50,044 nt of DNA from an uncultured Alphaproteobacteria bacterium. GTDB taxonomy: Bacteria; Pseudomonadota; Alphaproteobacteria; RF32; CAG-239. The stretch lies in the NCBI GenBank assembly GCA_944393715.1, contig CALYBB010000017.1, forward strand, positions 1 through 50,044. Reading direction: 5' to 3'. Below the pieces are notes generated by a model. The model was not told the origin of the DNA, did no database searches, and worked only from the letters and a program-made list of their open reading frames with translations. Position numbers and translations under genes: made by a program. Positions within the stretch are counted from its first letter, which is position 1; each line of letters begins with the position of its first letter. Below, piece by piece: positions 1-8,404 of the stretch.

Positions 1-124
1 TCCTTTCACACCCCTTAAAACGATAATAAAACGGTAAAAGTTCATTTTTAATTAAAAAACTTTTTTTTTTTTTTTTATTGCATTTTAAAATAAATTGTTA
101 TATACAAGCCTCAGGTTTTATCAT
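1..124. other. AT-rich region without a gene
   Basis: No credible coding sequence is visible here. The stretch is strongly AT-rich and contains a run of 16 T at 61-76. It lies directly upstream of tRNA-Gln, so it probably carries that gene's promoter, but I cannot identify convincing -35 and -10 boxes. Confidence 0.5.
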
Positions 125-198
125 TGCGCTATCGTCTAATTGTAGGACAGCGGACTCTGACTCCGTTAATCGTGGTTCGAATCCATGTAGCGCAGCCA
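125..198 (+). tRNA. tRNA-Gln (anticodon CTG)
   Basis: A complete cloverleaf can be drawn. The 7-bp acceptor stem pairs TGCGCTA (125-131) with TAGCGCA (188-194). The anticodon stem GCGGA/TCCGT encloses the loop CTCTGAC, giving anticodon CTG (glutamine, CAG codons). The T-arm contains the TTCGAATC motif. The discriminator is G195 and the CCA end (196-198) is encoded. The sequence follows the E. coli tRNA-Gln pattern around the anticodon. A strong terminator follows three bases later, so this is a single-tRNA transcription unit. Confidence 0.95.
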
Positions 199-200
199 AT

Positions 201-228
201 AAAAAACCACCCTCTCGGGTGGTTTTTT
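201..228 (+). terminator. Intrinsic terminator of tRNA-Gln
   Basis: A perfect 12-bp inverted repeat, AAAAAACCACCC / GGGTGGTTTTTT, with a 4-base TCTC loop ends in a T run. It starts three bases after the tRNA CCA end. Confidence 0.9.
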
Positions 229-290
229 ATTGGCTGTCTATATCGGCTGAAAACCACGATCGGTGATTCGGATTCTCACCGCCATGCAGT

Positions 291-872
291 CTACTGATTT
301 TTCCGATTCCTTCTCAGACGCTTCTCTTTTTCTTCTCTTTTTTTAGCTCGCTCCTCCGCTCTCTGCCTAGCCTTTTCGGTAAAACGCGACTTAGGATCTT
401 CTTGAGCTTTTTTCAAAGCTTCCTCTTTTTCCTTTTGAGCTTCCTCCATGGCTTTTTTCTGAAAACGCGAAGCTTTCTCCTGCTTGCGTTTCATAATTTC
501 TTCATATTTTTTTTCCCGCCTTCTGGTATTTTCAATGGCTTTTTTCTTAAAACGGCTGATTTCCTCGGCTCTTTCCTTCTCTATCTCAGACCGGCGCTGC
601 ATCAATCGTTTTTCCTTATTGCTCAACCATTTTTCTTCTTCCTGATCTTGAGCTTCCAAAGCCTTGGCTTCTGCCTCCTTTGCAGCTTGTTCAGCCTCTC
701 TGGCGGCTCTTTCCGCAGCACGACGTTCACTCTCAATATCCAGCGGATTTTCGGGTTCTTCGGCATTTGAATAAACAGACCCCGCTTCCCCAGGCGCCGT
801 AACTTTTGCCGACACACTCGACACAAAACCGCAAATCCCTATCAATAGCAAAAAATATAGTCCTCTTCTCAT
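291..872 (-). CDS. Secreted, charged coiled-coil protein of unknown function
   Basis: 193 residues. The first 22 form a typical Sec signal peptide (MRRGLYFLL...SSVSA). The rest is almost entirely Glu, Lys, Arg and Ala with heptad-like spacing, so a long alpha-helical coiled coil is expected in the periplasm. A short motif recurs three times (SRFKKKA, SRFQKKA, SRFTEKA), so the helical part arose by internal duplication. The C-terminus is very basic. I recognise no family. Low-complexity charge-rich proteins like this give many spurious database hits, so homology should be judged cautiously. It stands alone between tRNA-Gln and divergently transcribed mutT. Confidence 0.75.
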   Translation of the reverse strand: MRRGLYFLLLIGICGFVSSVSAKVTAPGEAGSVYSNAEEPENPLDIESERRAAERAAREAEQAAKEAEAKALEAQDQEEEKWLSNKEKRLMQRRSEIEKERAEEISRFKKKAIENTRRREKKYEEIMKRKQEKASRFQKKAMEEAQKEKEEALKKAQEDPKSRFTEKARQRAEERAKKREEKEKRLRRNRKNQ

Positions 873-981
873 TTATCCCCCCGAAATAATATTAACCTTA
901 CACATAATTTATCGATAATTATTTGACTCTTCAAGCAAAAGTATAATAATTATATAAAAATTCATAAGGAGAAGTATCATC

Positions 982-1380
982 ATGAAAAAAATAACGGTCG
1001 CCGCGGCAGCCTTAATAAAAGATCATAAATTATTCATAGCCAAACGCCCTGCCGACAAATTGCCGCCACTAGTTTGGGAATTTCCCGGAGGAAAACCAGA
1101 AGCAAATGAAACACTTCCTGAGGCTCTCCGGCGCGAACTTCGCGAAGAATTGCATATTGATACCAAAATCGGCGATTTTATCACCAAAACTACCCATACC
1201 TACGATTTTGCCGAAGTAGAAATAAATCTTTTCAAGACCGAAATGTGCAACCCTAAAGCCCAAATCGTTGATACCGAACACGTCGAAACGGCTTGGGTTA
1301 CAACCTCGGATTTTGACAAATATCAATTCGCCGATGCAGATATCGCCCTATTGGATACATTAAAAAAGATACCCATTTAA
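982..1380 (+). CDS. mutT: NUDIX hydrolase, 8-oxo-dGTP diphosphatase (MutT-like)
   Basis: 132 residues, the usual size for MutT. The Nudix box is complete: GGKPEANE followed by LRRELREEL at about residues 36-57, fitting GX5EX7REUXEEXGU, whose glutamates bind the divalent metal. Family knowledge says such enzymes remove oxidised nucleotides such as 8-oxo-dGTP from the pool. The N-terminus (AAAALIKDHKLFIAKRP) and the WEFPGGK context are those of the MutT subgroup rather than a generic Nudix enzyme. A ribosome site AAGGAG lies about 10 bases before the ATG. It is monocistronic and converges with the thioesterase gene. Confidence 0.88.
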   Translation: MKKITVAAAALIKDHKLFIAKRPADKLPPLVWEFPGGKPEANETLPEALRRELREELHIDTKIGDFITKTTHTYDFAEVEINLFKTEMCNPKAQIVDTEHVETAWVTTSDFDKYQFADADIALLDTLKKIPI

Positions 1381-1416
1381 AAAGGCTGACGCCCTTACAC
1401 CTGTGTAAGGGCGTCA
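1379..1416 (-). terminator. Terminator overlapping the 3' end of the thioesterase gene
   Basis: A perfect 14-bp inverted repeat (1387-1400 with 1403-1416, 2-base loop) is followed on the minus strand by GCC and a T5 run. It includes the last codons and stop of the thioesterase gene, so it ends that transcript. It could also block read-through from mutT, but there is no T run on the plus strand. Confidence 0.7.
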
Positions 1417-2186
1417 TTGCTGACCCATTCAATAGTTACGCGAGCATTTTCTCTTCCATCCGCAGATGATATCTGATGGATGGTACTTGAGCCGTCAATC
1501 TGCGTTTTCACGCTGATTTCATCCCCATAAACCACCTCTTTGCGAAAAGAAATCATAATTTTCTTCGGCGAATGGCATTTCCTAAAGACCTTATCCACGC
1601 TTTCGCTGGCCCAAAACAAATAAATCGAGTTATTAACATGCTGATTACAATCAATATTATCATAGCAAACTGAAAATTTTCGACCATAATCTTCTCTTTT
1701 GCACTTGCTCTGAGCAAACGAAGTCACAAACAAAGTCCTCTTCGTCACGGGCACTTCCTCAGGAATATCAGCAAATTTTTTTTCAACATTGTTAAACAAC
1801 GCCCATTTGCTGACGACTTCAATCAATCTGCTTCCTTTCGCATCTTCGACCACGAATTCTCTGATTGCAGACAGCTTTTCTGCCTTTGACACCCAAGACA
1901 AAATCCTAATGTTCTCATTAGCTCGAGGATACCTGTTAATTTTTATCGCATACTTAGATGCCAGCCAGATACAAGAATGTTCTGCCATTGCCGCAATACC
2001 CCAGCCCTGCTTCGCAACATGCCGTTGTGCGGTGTTTTGTAACAAATTCATCAATGAAACCAAGCGAAGATCGCCCTTCTTATCACACTCATAATATGCA
2101 ATATTATATTTACATCTGATTTCTCTGCACAAAAAAAGCTTGCCTTCCCGCATCAGCCTTCTAAAAAGATTCAAATCAAGCTTCAT
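1395..2186 (-). CDS. Acyl-ACP thioesterase, FatA/FatB-like double hotdog
   Basis: 263 residues, matching the bacterial acyl-ACP thioesterase family (double hotdog fold). These enzymes hydrolyse acyl-ACP and release free fatty acid. The first hotdog spans roughly residues 20-140. The second carries the signature DNIDCNQHVNNSIYLFW near residue 175-190, including the Asp, Asn and His positions of the FatA/FatB active site. No signal peptide is seen, so it should be cytoplasmic. The start is uncertain: a second ATG at codon 12 has AGAAGG upstream but spaced too closely, and the first ATG lacks a good ribosome site. No fatty-acid genes are adjacent. Confidence 0.8.
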   Translation of the reverse strand: MKLDLNLFRRLMREGKLFLCREIRCKYNIAYYECDKKGDLRLVSLMNLLQNTAQRHVAKQGWGIAAMAEHSCIWLASKYAIKINRYPRANENIRILSWVSKAEKLSAIREFVVEDAKGSRLIEVVSKWALFNNVEKKFADIPEEVPVTKRTLFVTSFAQSKCKREDYGRKFSVCYDNIDCNQHVNNSIYLFWASESVDKVFRKCHSPKKIMISFRKEVVYGDEISVKTQIDGSSTIHQISSADGRENARVTIEWVSNDALTQV

Positions 2187-2310
2187 AAAAATAAATTTAA
2201 TAGTTAAACAAAATATTCAATCACGTTCCTAAAATACTCCATAAAAAAAATAAAGACAACCCTATTTTTACTTAAGCACTTTTCTTTTTATTTTTTACAT
2301 TTTCCGGACA

Positions 2311-2350
2311 AAAAAACGGAGAAACACAATTTTTCGCGTTTCTCCTTTTT
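2311..2350 (-). terminator. Intrinsic terminator of tRNA-His
   Basis: The inverted repeat GGAGAAAC (2318-2325) / GTTTCTCC (2338-2345) has an A-rich flank at 2311-2316 that is a T run on the minus strand. It lies about 30 bases downstream of the minus-strand tRNA-His. The other side also ends in T5, so it may work in both directions. Confidence 0.75.
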
Positions 2351-2377
2351 CAACTGATAAAATCTGTCTTTGCTATA

Positions 2378-2455
2378 TGGGGCGGATTATGAGACTCGAA
2401 CTCACGACATCTGGTACCACAAACCAGCGCTCTAACCAACTGAGCTAAATCCGCC
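2378..2455 (-). tRNA. tRNA-His (anticodon GTG)
   Basis: Read on the minus strand, the anticodon stem CTGGT/ACCAG encloses TTGTGGT, giving anticodon GTG. The acceptor has the eighth base pair typical of tRNA-His: an encoded G-1 (position 2455) opposite C73. The CCA end is encoded (2378-2380). The D-arm AGCTCAGTTGGTTAGAGC and the T-loop TTCGAGTC are standard. Confidence 0.95.
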
Positions 2456-2594
2456 ATCTGTTTCTGGAGCCCTTTTAGCGATAATCTATTTCAAAGTCAA
2501 GCAAATTTATAAAAAACTTTGATATTAATAATTTATTTTCTTTTTTAGTTTATCCTCCACCACAAGAAACTGCCTAATATTTTGGACAATAAAC

Positions 2595-3764
2595 ATGTTG
2601 CATAATTTTCTTCATCAAAGATTTTTGATTTGTGCTCTCACGCTGACAGCACTTTGCTTTTCTTTGCCGGCTGAGGCCGCCCGCCGGCGAACCACTTCCT
2701 CCATCGTTATTGACGCGCTTTCGGGCGAAGTTATTGCCTCTTCAAATGCTGACGAACGCCGCTATCCGGCTTCTTTAACAAAGTTAATGACCCTTTACAT
2801 CACCTTCAACGCTTTGGAAAAAGGAAGCCTAAAACCTGATGACGAACTAAAAATTTCTCGCAGAGCAGCCAATCGGGAACCTTCGCGCTTGGGTCTCACC
2901 CCCGGAAAAACTATCGCCGTCAAAGATGCCGTCTTGGCTCTGATAATCAAATCCGCCAATGACTGTGCTTCCGTCTTGGCTGAAAATATCGCCGGAAGCG
3001 AAGCAAAATTTGCTGAGCTAATGACCAAAACAGCCAAAGAGCTCGGCATGCACAATACCGTTTTTAAAAATGCCTCGGGCTTGCCGAATCGCGAACAAAA
3101 AACAACGGCTCGCGATATGGCTATTTTAGGCAGCGCTATATATCACCATTTTCCAGAATACTACGACCTGTTTTCAACTTCCAAATTTACTTATAACGGT
3201 ACGACATACTACACCCATAACCACCTGTTAAAAAAATTCAAAGGTGCCGACGGCATGAAGACCGGCTACACTTCGGCCGCAGGCTTCAACATTGTCACTT
3301 CCGCCGAACGCGACGGCAGGCGAGTCATTGCCGTAACCATGGGACACGACAGTGCCAAAGGACGCGACCGCAAAATTGCCCAGTTGATGAATTCGGGATT
3401 AAAAAAAATCGGCGGCAACACACAAAAACACTCAACGACAGCCAAACTTGAGATTCCCGAACTAGACCAAAACAACAGCAACGAAACATGGGCAATCCAA
3501 ATCGGCGCTTTTTCAAATTACATCAAAGCTCGCAATTATGCTCTGGATGTTCAGAGCCACATCCATCTGCCCTATGCGCAAAAAACAGAAGTCAACATTG
3601 AACCCGCGACCAAAGGAGCTGCCGTCATCTACCGCTCTCAGCTGGTCGGATTATCCAAAAATGAAGCGGATAAAACTTGTTATAGTTTGAAAAGAGCAAA
3701 CAAATCCTGTATCGTCGTAGAGACACAATCTGATAAACAACAACTGGCACTGGCAGAAAGATGA
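2595..3764 (+). CDS. D-alanyl-D-alanine carboxypeptidase (PBP5/6 family) with SPOR domain
   Basis: 389 residues. A signal peptide (residues 1-28, ending AEA) precedes a peptidase S11 domain with all three penicillin-binding motifs: SLTK at 60-63 (nucleophile Ser60), SAN at 120-122 and KTG at 222-224. The enzyme trims the terminal D-Ala from peptidoglycan stem peptides in the periplasm. Residues about 303-380 (WAIQIGAFSNYIKARNYA onward) form a SPOR domain, which binds denuded glycan at the division septum. The enzyme is therefore probably recruited to division sites. Its stop codon overlaps the start of mipZ in an ATGA, implying translational coupling with a division-site regulator. Confidence 0.92.
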   Translation: MLHNFLHQRFLICALTLTALCFSLPAEAARRRTTSSIVIDALSGEVIASSNADERRYPASLTKLMTLYITFNALEKGSLKPDDELKISRRAANREPSRLGLTPGKTIAVKDAVLALIIKSANDCASVLAENIAGSEAKFAELMTKTAKELGMHNTVFKNASGLPNREQKTTARDMAILGSAIYHHFPEYYDLFSTSKFTYNGTTYYTHNHLLKKFKGADGMKTGYTSAAGFNIVTSAERDGRRVIAVTMGHDSAKGRDRKIAQLMNSGLKKIGGNTQKHSTTAKLEIPELDQNNSNETWAIQIGAFSNYIKARNYALDVQSHIHLPYAQKTEVNIEPATKGAAVIYRSQLVGLSKNEADKTCYSLKRANKSCIVVETQSDKQQLALAER

Positions 3765-4552
3765 GCGATATTTCCAATTCAAAGGCCCACATTATTGTCA
3801 TCGGCAACGAAAAAGGAGGCACCGGAAAATCAACCTTAGCCTTGCACTTGGCCGTCAAATTAATGCTGGAAAATTTTAAAATTGCTGTTATTGATCTGGA
3901 TGGCAGACAAGGCTCTCTGTCAAAATATATTGCCAACCGCCGAAAATTTTGCAACAAAAATACCATCAACCTGCCGACACCGGTTCACTATGTTTTTGAG
4001 CCGTTACCGGACGAAAGCAACCGTCAGGAAGTCGAAAAACTGATCAAGGAACTCAGCACAAAATTTGATGCCGTTATTATCGACACTCCTGGCAGCAAAA
4101 ACTACCTCTTTGAGCTGGCGCATCAATACCCCCATACCCTAATCACGCCAATCGGCGACAGTCTGGTTGATTTAGCCGCTATTGCTGATTTTGATACGGA
4201 TACCGGAGAAATTACCCATGCCGGACACTACGCCGAATTCGTCTGGGACACAAAAAAGAAATTGGCTGCCAAAGGTCTTCCGTACTTAAATTGGGTTGTC
4301 TGCGGCAATAAGATCTCACCGATTCGTTCCAACAATAAAAATATCGTTTTTGCAAAACTCGAAAACTTAGCTAAACTTTACGGTTTTCGTTTCACCCCTG
4401 GACTTAAAGACCGCGTTATTTACAAAGAACTTTTTTTGGACGGTTTGACGGTGCTTGACCTAGCCCGCGAAGAGCTTAGACGCCGCATGACGATATCCCA
4501 CCTTGCGGCCAAAATGGAATTAAATAATTTAGCCGAATTTATTTTTCCTTAA
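3761..4552 (+). CDS. mipZ: MipZ, ParA-like ATPase positioning the division plane
   Basis: 263 residues. A deviant Walker A box, GNEKGGTGKST (residues 15-25), carries the ParA/MinD signature lysine Lys18 and Lys23. The Walker A' region IDLDGRQGS and IDTPGS follow. The motifs GFRFTPGLKDRVIYKELF and LDGLTVLDL closely follow Caulobacter MipZ, separating it from ordinary ParA. MipZ forms a gradient from ParB at the poles and inhibits FtsZ polymerisation, so rings form at mid-cell. It overlaps the carboxypeptidase gene by 4 bases. FtsZ is encoded 8 kb away in the same window. Confidence 0.9.
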   Translation: MSDISNSKAHIIVIGNEKGGTGKSTLALHLAVKLMLENFKIAVIDLDGRQGSLSKYIANRRKFCNKNTINLPTPVHYVFEPLPDESNRQEVEKLIKELSTKFDAVIIDTPGSKNYLFELAHQYPHTLITPIGDSLVDLAAIADFDTDTGEITHAGHYAEFVWDTKKKLAAKGLPYLNWVVCGNKISPIRSNNKNIVFAKLENLAKLYGFRFTPGLKDRVIYKELFLDGLTVLDLAREELRRRMTISHLAAKMELNNLAEFIFP

Positions 4553-4586
4553 ATGCTGATAACTTTGTTATAATCCTTGTTTTTAA

Positions 4587-4631
4587 GCTTGCCGATGATA
4601 GATTAAAGATATATCGGCAAATTTTTATTTC
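4587..4631 (+). terminator. Hairpin with T run between mipZ and pgm
   Basis: TTGCCGAT (4589-4596) pairs with ATCGGCAA (4613-4620), followed by ATTTTTATTT. It fits an intrinsic terminator for the dac-mipZ unit. A TATAAT at 4569-4574 just upstream could be a -10 box without a clear -35. In that case the hairpin would sit in the pgm 5' leader and act as an attenuator; I favour the simple terminator reading. Confidence 0.6.
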
Positions 4632-4648
4632 AGCATAAAGGAGATAGG

Positions 4649-6268
4649 ATGATTACCACTATACGCACGGCCCCTTTCAATGACCAAAAAATGGGAACTG
4701 CCGGCTTGCGCCGTAAATCGAAAATTGTTATGCAGGAAAATTATATCGAAAATTTTATGCAAAGCATTTTCAACGTCATCGGCAACCTGCAAAACAAAAC
4801 TTTTCTATTGGGCGGCGATGGTCGTTTTTACAACGATAAAGCCATCCAAAAAATTATCAAAATGGCTGCGGCCAACGGTGTTAAAAAATTGATTATTGGT
4901 CAAAACGGTTTCATCTCAACCCCTGCCGGTTCCAATATTATCCTGAAAAATCATTTAAACGGCGGATTTATTCTGTCGGCTTCTCACAACCCCGGTGGCC
5001 TTAACGGTGACTTTGGCATTAAATATTCCAATGAAACCGGTGGCCAAATTCCAAGCACCATCAGTGATAAAATCTATCAGGAAACACTCAAAATCTCCGA
5101 ATACAAAACCTGCGACGGAGCAAACGTTGATCTGTCAAGACTTGGCCGACAGGAATACGAAGGTATGGAGATCGAAATAATTGATCCGGTTAAAGATTAT
5201 GTTGAGCTCATGCAAAAGATATTTGATTTTCCGGCCATCAAAAAAATGTTTGACAACGGTTTTACCATGCGTTTCGACGCCATGAATGCCGTTACCGGTC
5301 CATATGCTGTTGAAATATTTGAAAACTTGCTCGGTGCAGCCAAGGGCTCCGTCGTTAATGCCGTCCCCAAACCGGACTTTGGCGGCTTGCACCCTGACCC
5401 CAATCTGGTCTACGCCAAAGATCTTGTTGATTTTATGTTTTCCGACCGCGCAACCGATTTTGGCGCCGCTAATGATGGCGACGGCGACCGCAACATGATC
5501 TTGGGCAAAGGCTTTTTTGTAACCCCGAATGACAGTTTGGCAATTATCACCGATAACTTCAAGCTTATTCCCTATTATAGCAAGGGCATTTACGGCGTTG
5601 CCAAATCGGCCGCTACCTCAACCGCGGTCGCCAGAGTAGCCGCGGCCCGCGGCATCGGCTATTACGAAGTACCGACCGGCTGGAAATACTTTGTCAACTT
5701 GATGGATTCCCATCGTATCACTTTCTGCGGCGAAGAAAGCTTCGGCACCGGTTCATCGCACATTCGTGAAAAAGACGGTATTTGGGCGGTTTTATTTTGG
5801 CTTAACATCCTTGCCGCCACTGGCAAAACCGTTGAACAGATTACTACCGAACACTGGCAAAAATACGGTCGCAGCTATTATATCCGTTTTGATTTTGAGG
5901 GTGTTGACACAACCATTGCCGACAAATTGATGACTGATCTGGAAAACCGTCTGCCGGCACTGAAAAATAAGATTTTCGGAACCTTTACAATCAAAGAAGC
6001 AAAACCTTTTGTTTACAATGACCCTGTTGATGGTTCCTCAACCAAAAACGGCTTAATTATCTACTTTACCGATGGATCGCGTATCGTTTATCGTTTATCC
6101 GGAACCGGATCTTCCGGTGCCACAATCCGCGTTTATTTGGAGCGCTTTTCTGCCAAAGATATTTTGCAAAATCCGCTGGATATGGTTTCACCACTGGCCA
6201 AAATTGCGCTTGAAATTGCCGAAATTCCTGAAAGGACGGGAAAACACCAAGCCGATGTCGTTACCTAA
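4649..6268 (+). CDS. pgm: Phosphoglucomutase (alpha-D-glucose 1,6-phosphomutase)
   Basis: 539 residues, the usual length of the PGM1-like branch. The catalytic phosphoserine loop is SASHNPGG with Ser112. The metal-binding loop DGDGDRN begins near residue 276, and the sugar-binding loop GEESFG near residue 361. It interconverts glucose 6-phosphate and glucose 1-phosphate, feeding UDP-glucose synthesis. The ugd gene at 31-32.5 kb uses the UDP-glucose product. A strong ribosome site (AAAGGAGA) precedes the ATG. The 3' end overlaps the next gene by 14 bases. Confidence 0.93.
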   Translation: MITTIRTAPFNDQKMGTAGLRRKSKIVMQENYIENFMQSIFNVIGNLQNKTFLLGGDGRFYNDKAIQKIIKMAAANGVKKLIIGQNGFISTPAGSNIILKNHLNGGFILSASHNPGGLNGDFGIKYSNETGGQIPSTISDKIYQETLKISEYKTCDGANVDLSRLGRQEYEGMEIEIIDPVKDYVELMQKIFDFPAIKKMFDNGFTMRFDAMNAVTGPYAVEIFENLLGAAKGSVVNAVPKPDFGGLHPDPNLVYAKDLVDFMFSDRATDFGAANDGDGDRNMILGKGFFVTPNDSLAIITDNFKLIPYYSKGIYGVAKSAATSTAVARVAAARGIGYYEVPTGWKYFVNLMDSHRITFCGEESFGTGSSHIREKDGIWAVLFWLNILAATGKTVEQITTEHWQKYGRSYYIRFDFEGVDTTIADKLMTDLENRLPALKNKIFGTFTIKEAKPFVYNDPVDGSSTKNGLIIYFTDGSRIVYRLSGTGSSGATIRVYLERFSAKDILQNPLDMVSPLAKIALEIAEIPERTGKHQADVVT

Positions 6269-7361
6269 AAAGACACTTGCCGCCACTCTTTCCTTTTTAT
6301 CAGTCTTTATCTTCACAAAGGCTGAGGCAGGGTTGTATGGATTTCATCACTATAATCCCTACACCAAGGAAGAACGTATCCTAAATCTTGAAGAAGTCCC
6401 GACCACTATCCGCAACTATCGTGCGCTGATGCGCGACAACTTGTTAATGCTGATTCGTTACGCAAAAGAACAAAAAAAGGATTTCAAAATCATCGCGCAC
6501 GAAGGTCAGGATTTGCTCACAAAAAGTTTGTGGGAGTATGACCGAGAAGGCTATAACCGTGCACGCCGGCAGCCGAACGCCAAAGATGATTCCTTTCTAT
6601 TTCACAAAAATTTTCGTGAACTTGAGCCCGAGCGTCACACACCAGCTTATGAGTATTTGCAATTGCTGGATGCCATTGCCATCAACAATCTTTATTGCGG
6701 CAAAAATAAAGAAAGCACTATAACCCAAAACCACAATCTTGGACTGATAACCATTGAACAATGTCCCACCAAAGATGCCGTTGACGAAGCTCTCGTCAGT
6801 GCCATGATTGACCATAAAATAACTTATGGCTTTACAGATTTGGACAATGCTTTCAGCACCATCAAAAACCATAATGACTTAAACGATTCGTCAAAAAACG
6901 TTTATGAAGTTTCTGATGCACAAAATATTTTGATTTTAACCGATGACAGCCGCTATACCGACAAAAATCAACTGGTAGAAAACCTTCTAAAAACCAATTA
7001 CGATATCATAGTCATAAAGCCTCTCTTTGCCAACAAGGAACGTTTTTCGGCAGAAGATATCCAAAGGCTTCGTTTTAAACACAACGGTTCCAAACGATTG
7101 CTGATAGCAGAACTAAACATCGCCGAAACTTCGCCACAAGATTATTTTTGGCAAAACGACTGGCAGATTGGCAACCCTTCTTGGCTGGCACGCAAATCCT
7201 TTGTTTCTCCGGATAGCTTCATTGTCAAGTTCTGGACGCCTGAATGGCGGCAAATCATCTCCCGTTATTTTAAAGACGTTGTCCACGAAGGATTCGATGG
7301 CGTTTTTCTCACCGGAATTGAGAACTTTCGTTATTTTGAACAACAAAATCCTCTGGAGTAA
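6255..7361 (+). CDS. Secreted GH114/TM1410-like glycosidase-family protein
   Basis: I place the start at 6255, giving 368 residues with a clear signal peptide (MSLPKKTLAATLSFLSVFIF...AEA). The region upstream of this ATG lies inside pgm and codes in another frame. The C-terminal third has the pattern of the GH114 / TM1410 / endo-alpha-1,4-polygalactosaminidase superfamily: an RLLIAELNIAE strand, PSWLA, FWTPEWRQII and GFDGVFLTGIENF, the last being the acidic end of the TIM barrel. The likely role is periplasmic or extracellular amino-sugar polymer cleavage, but specificity is unknown and some relatives are inactive. It overlaps pgm by 14 bases and is followed after 6 bases by fliQ. Confidence 0.65.
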   Translation: MSLPKKTLAATLSFLSVFIFTKAEAGLYGFHHYNPYTKEERILNLEEVPTTIRNYRALMRDNLLMLIRYAKEQKKDFKIIAHEGQDLLTKSLWEYDREGYNRARRQPNAKDDSFLFHKNFRELEPERHTPAYEYLQLLDAIAINNLYCGKNKESTITQNHNLGLITIEQCPTKDAVDEALVSAMIDHKITYGFTDLDNAFSTIKNHNDLNDSSKNVYEVSDAQNILILTDDSRYTDKNQLVENLLKTNYDIIVIKPLFANKERFSAEDIQRLRFKHNGSKRLLIAELNIAETSPQDYFWQNDWQIGNPSWLARKSFVSPDSFIVKFWTPEWRQIISRYFKDVVHEGFDGVFLTGIENFRYFEQQNPLE

Positions 7362-7367
7362 TATTCC

Positions 7368-7631
7368 ATGAACGAAGCCGAAATTTTTGAAATTACCCGC
7401 GAATCCATTTTTATTTTGCTCAAAGTTGTCACGCCGATAATCCTTATTGCACTGGCTGTCGGCTTAATCATCGGTATTTTTCAGGCCTTAACACAAATAC
7501 AAGAGATGACTCTGGCTTTTGTCCCCAAAATTATATGCGTCTTTCTGTCCTTAATCTTCTTGTTCCCATTTATGTTCGGACAAATGCAAAATTTATCGGA
7601 TTCTCTTTTTGCCAGAATTGCCGGCGGATAA
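7368..7631 (+). CDS. fliQ: Flagellar export gate protein FliQ
   Basis: 87 residues with two hydrophobic helices (about 15-40 and 50-75), the standard FliQ length and layout. FliQ forms part of the inner-membrane export gate (FliP5Q4R1) of the flagellar type III secretion system. The gene is followed after 6 bases by fliR and then flhB, the conserved export-gate order. FliP is not in the window. Confidence 0.93.
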   Translation: MNEAEIFEITRESIFILLKVVTPIILIALAVGLIIGIFQALTQIQEMTLAFVPKIICVFLSLIFLFPFMFGQMQNLSDSLFARIAGG

Positions 7632-7637
7632 ACCAAA

Positions 7638-8393
7638 ATGATTGAATTATTTAACATAAGCCTCTATTCATGGCTGATGATATTTTTGAGAACCGGCTGC
7701 GTCTTTATGTTAATGCCCGGTTTTTCCGCATCTTATGTTCCCACTCAAATACGTCTGATTTTGGCTTTGGCTTTATCATTGATACTGGTTCCGCTTTTGG
7801 CACCGCAGCTGCCTGATCAGCCAGAAAACTTCAGCCAACTGTTGTCGTATATTTTGAGCGAAATAGGCATAGGACTTTTCTTAGGGCTTGTTATGCAAAC
7901 GCTGTTTTTTGCCTTAAATTTTGCCGGCTCTATAGCTTCTCAGGCAATAGGTTTTTCCAATGCCCAGATGTTTGACCCTGCTTTCCAAACTCAAACCATG
8001 CTGATTGAAACCTTTCTGAGCATCATTGCGGTTACATTCATTTTCATAACCAATATCCATCACCTAATGATCAGCGCTCTTGTTGACAGCTATAACTTGT
8101 TTGCGGCTGGTCAACCGTTGCTATGGAACGATTTTGCTGCACACATAACGGAAACCGTCGGACATTCGTTCACTCTCGGTTTCAAACTCGGCTCACCATT
8201 TATTGCCTTCACGATTATTTTTTACTCTGGCATGGGATTGGTTTCCCGTCTGATGCCGCAGCTTAATATTTTCTTTTTATCCCTTCCCTTGCAAATTTAC
8301 CTCGGGCTGGGTATGTTGTTCTTAACCGTCCCCGTCATAATTTTAATTTTTTTCCGTTATTATGACGAAGGGCTTTATTTCTTTGCCGGCTAG
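7638..8393 (+). CDS. fliR: Flagellar export gate protein FliR
   Basis: 251 residues with about six membrane segments, starting MIELFNISLYSWLMIFLRTG. The SQAIGFSNAQMFDP stretch is typical of FliR. It is a single-copy gate component that contacts FlhB in the flagellar export apparatus. It lies between fliQ and flhB with gaps of 6 and 11 bases, so it belongs to one transcript. Confidence 0.93.
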   Translation: MIELFNISLYSWLMIFLRTGCVFMLMPGFSASYVPTQIRLILALALSLILVPLLAPQLPDQPENFSQLLSYILSEIGIGLFLGLVMQTLFFALNFAGSIASQAIGFSNAQMFDPAFQTQTMLIETFLSIIAVTFIFITNIHHLMISALVDSYNLFAAGQPLLWNDFAAHITETVGHSFTLGFKLGSPFIAFTIIFYSGMGLVSRLMPQLNIFFLSLPLQIYLGLGMLFLTVPVIILIFFRYYDEGLYFFAG

Positions 8394-8404
8394 GAGATGT
8401 ATTT

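Noticed and set aside
78..266. Open frame spanning tRNA-Gln
   Set aside because: It runs through the tRNA and its terminator, so it cannot be a gene.
402..770. Open frame of 122 codons, Phe/Leu-rich, on the + strand
   Set aside because: It is the antisense of the Lys/Glu-rich coiled-coil gene; such shadows always look hydrophobic.
923..947. Promoter TTGACT ... TATAAT before mutT
   Set aside because: The spacer is only 13 bases, too short for a usual sigma-70 promoter; other spacings give poor -10 boxes.
6072..6254. Upstream extension of the GH114-like gene by 61 codons
   Set aside because: It lies wholly inside pgm in another frame, and a clear signal peptide begins at 6255.
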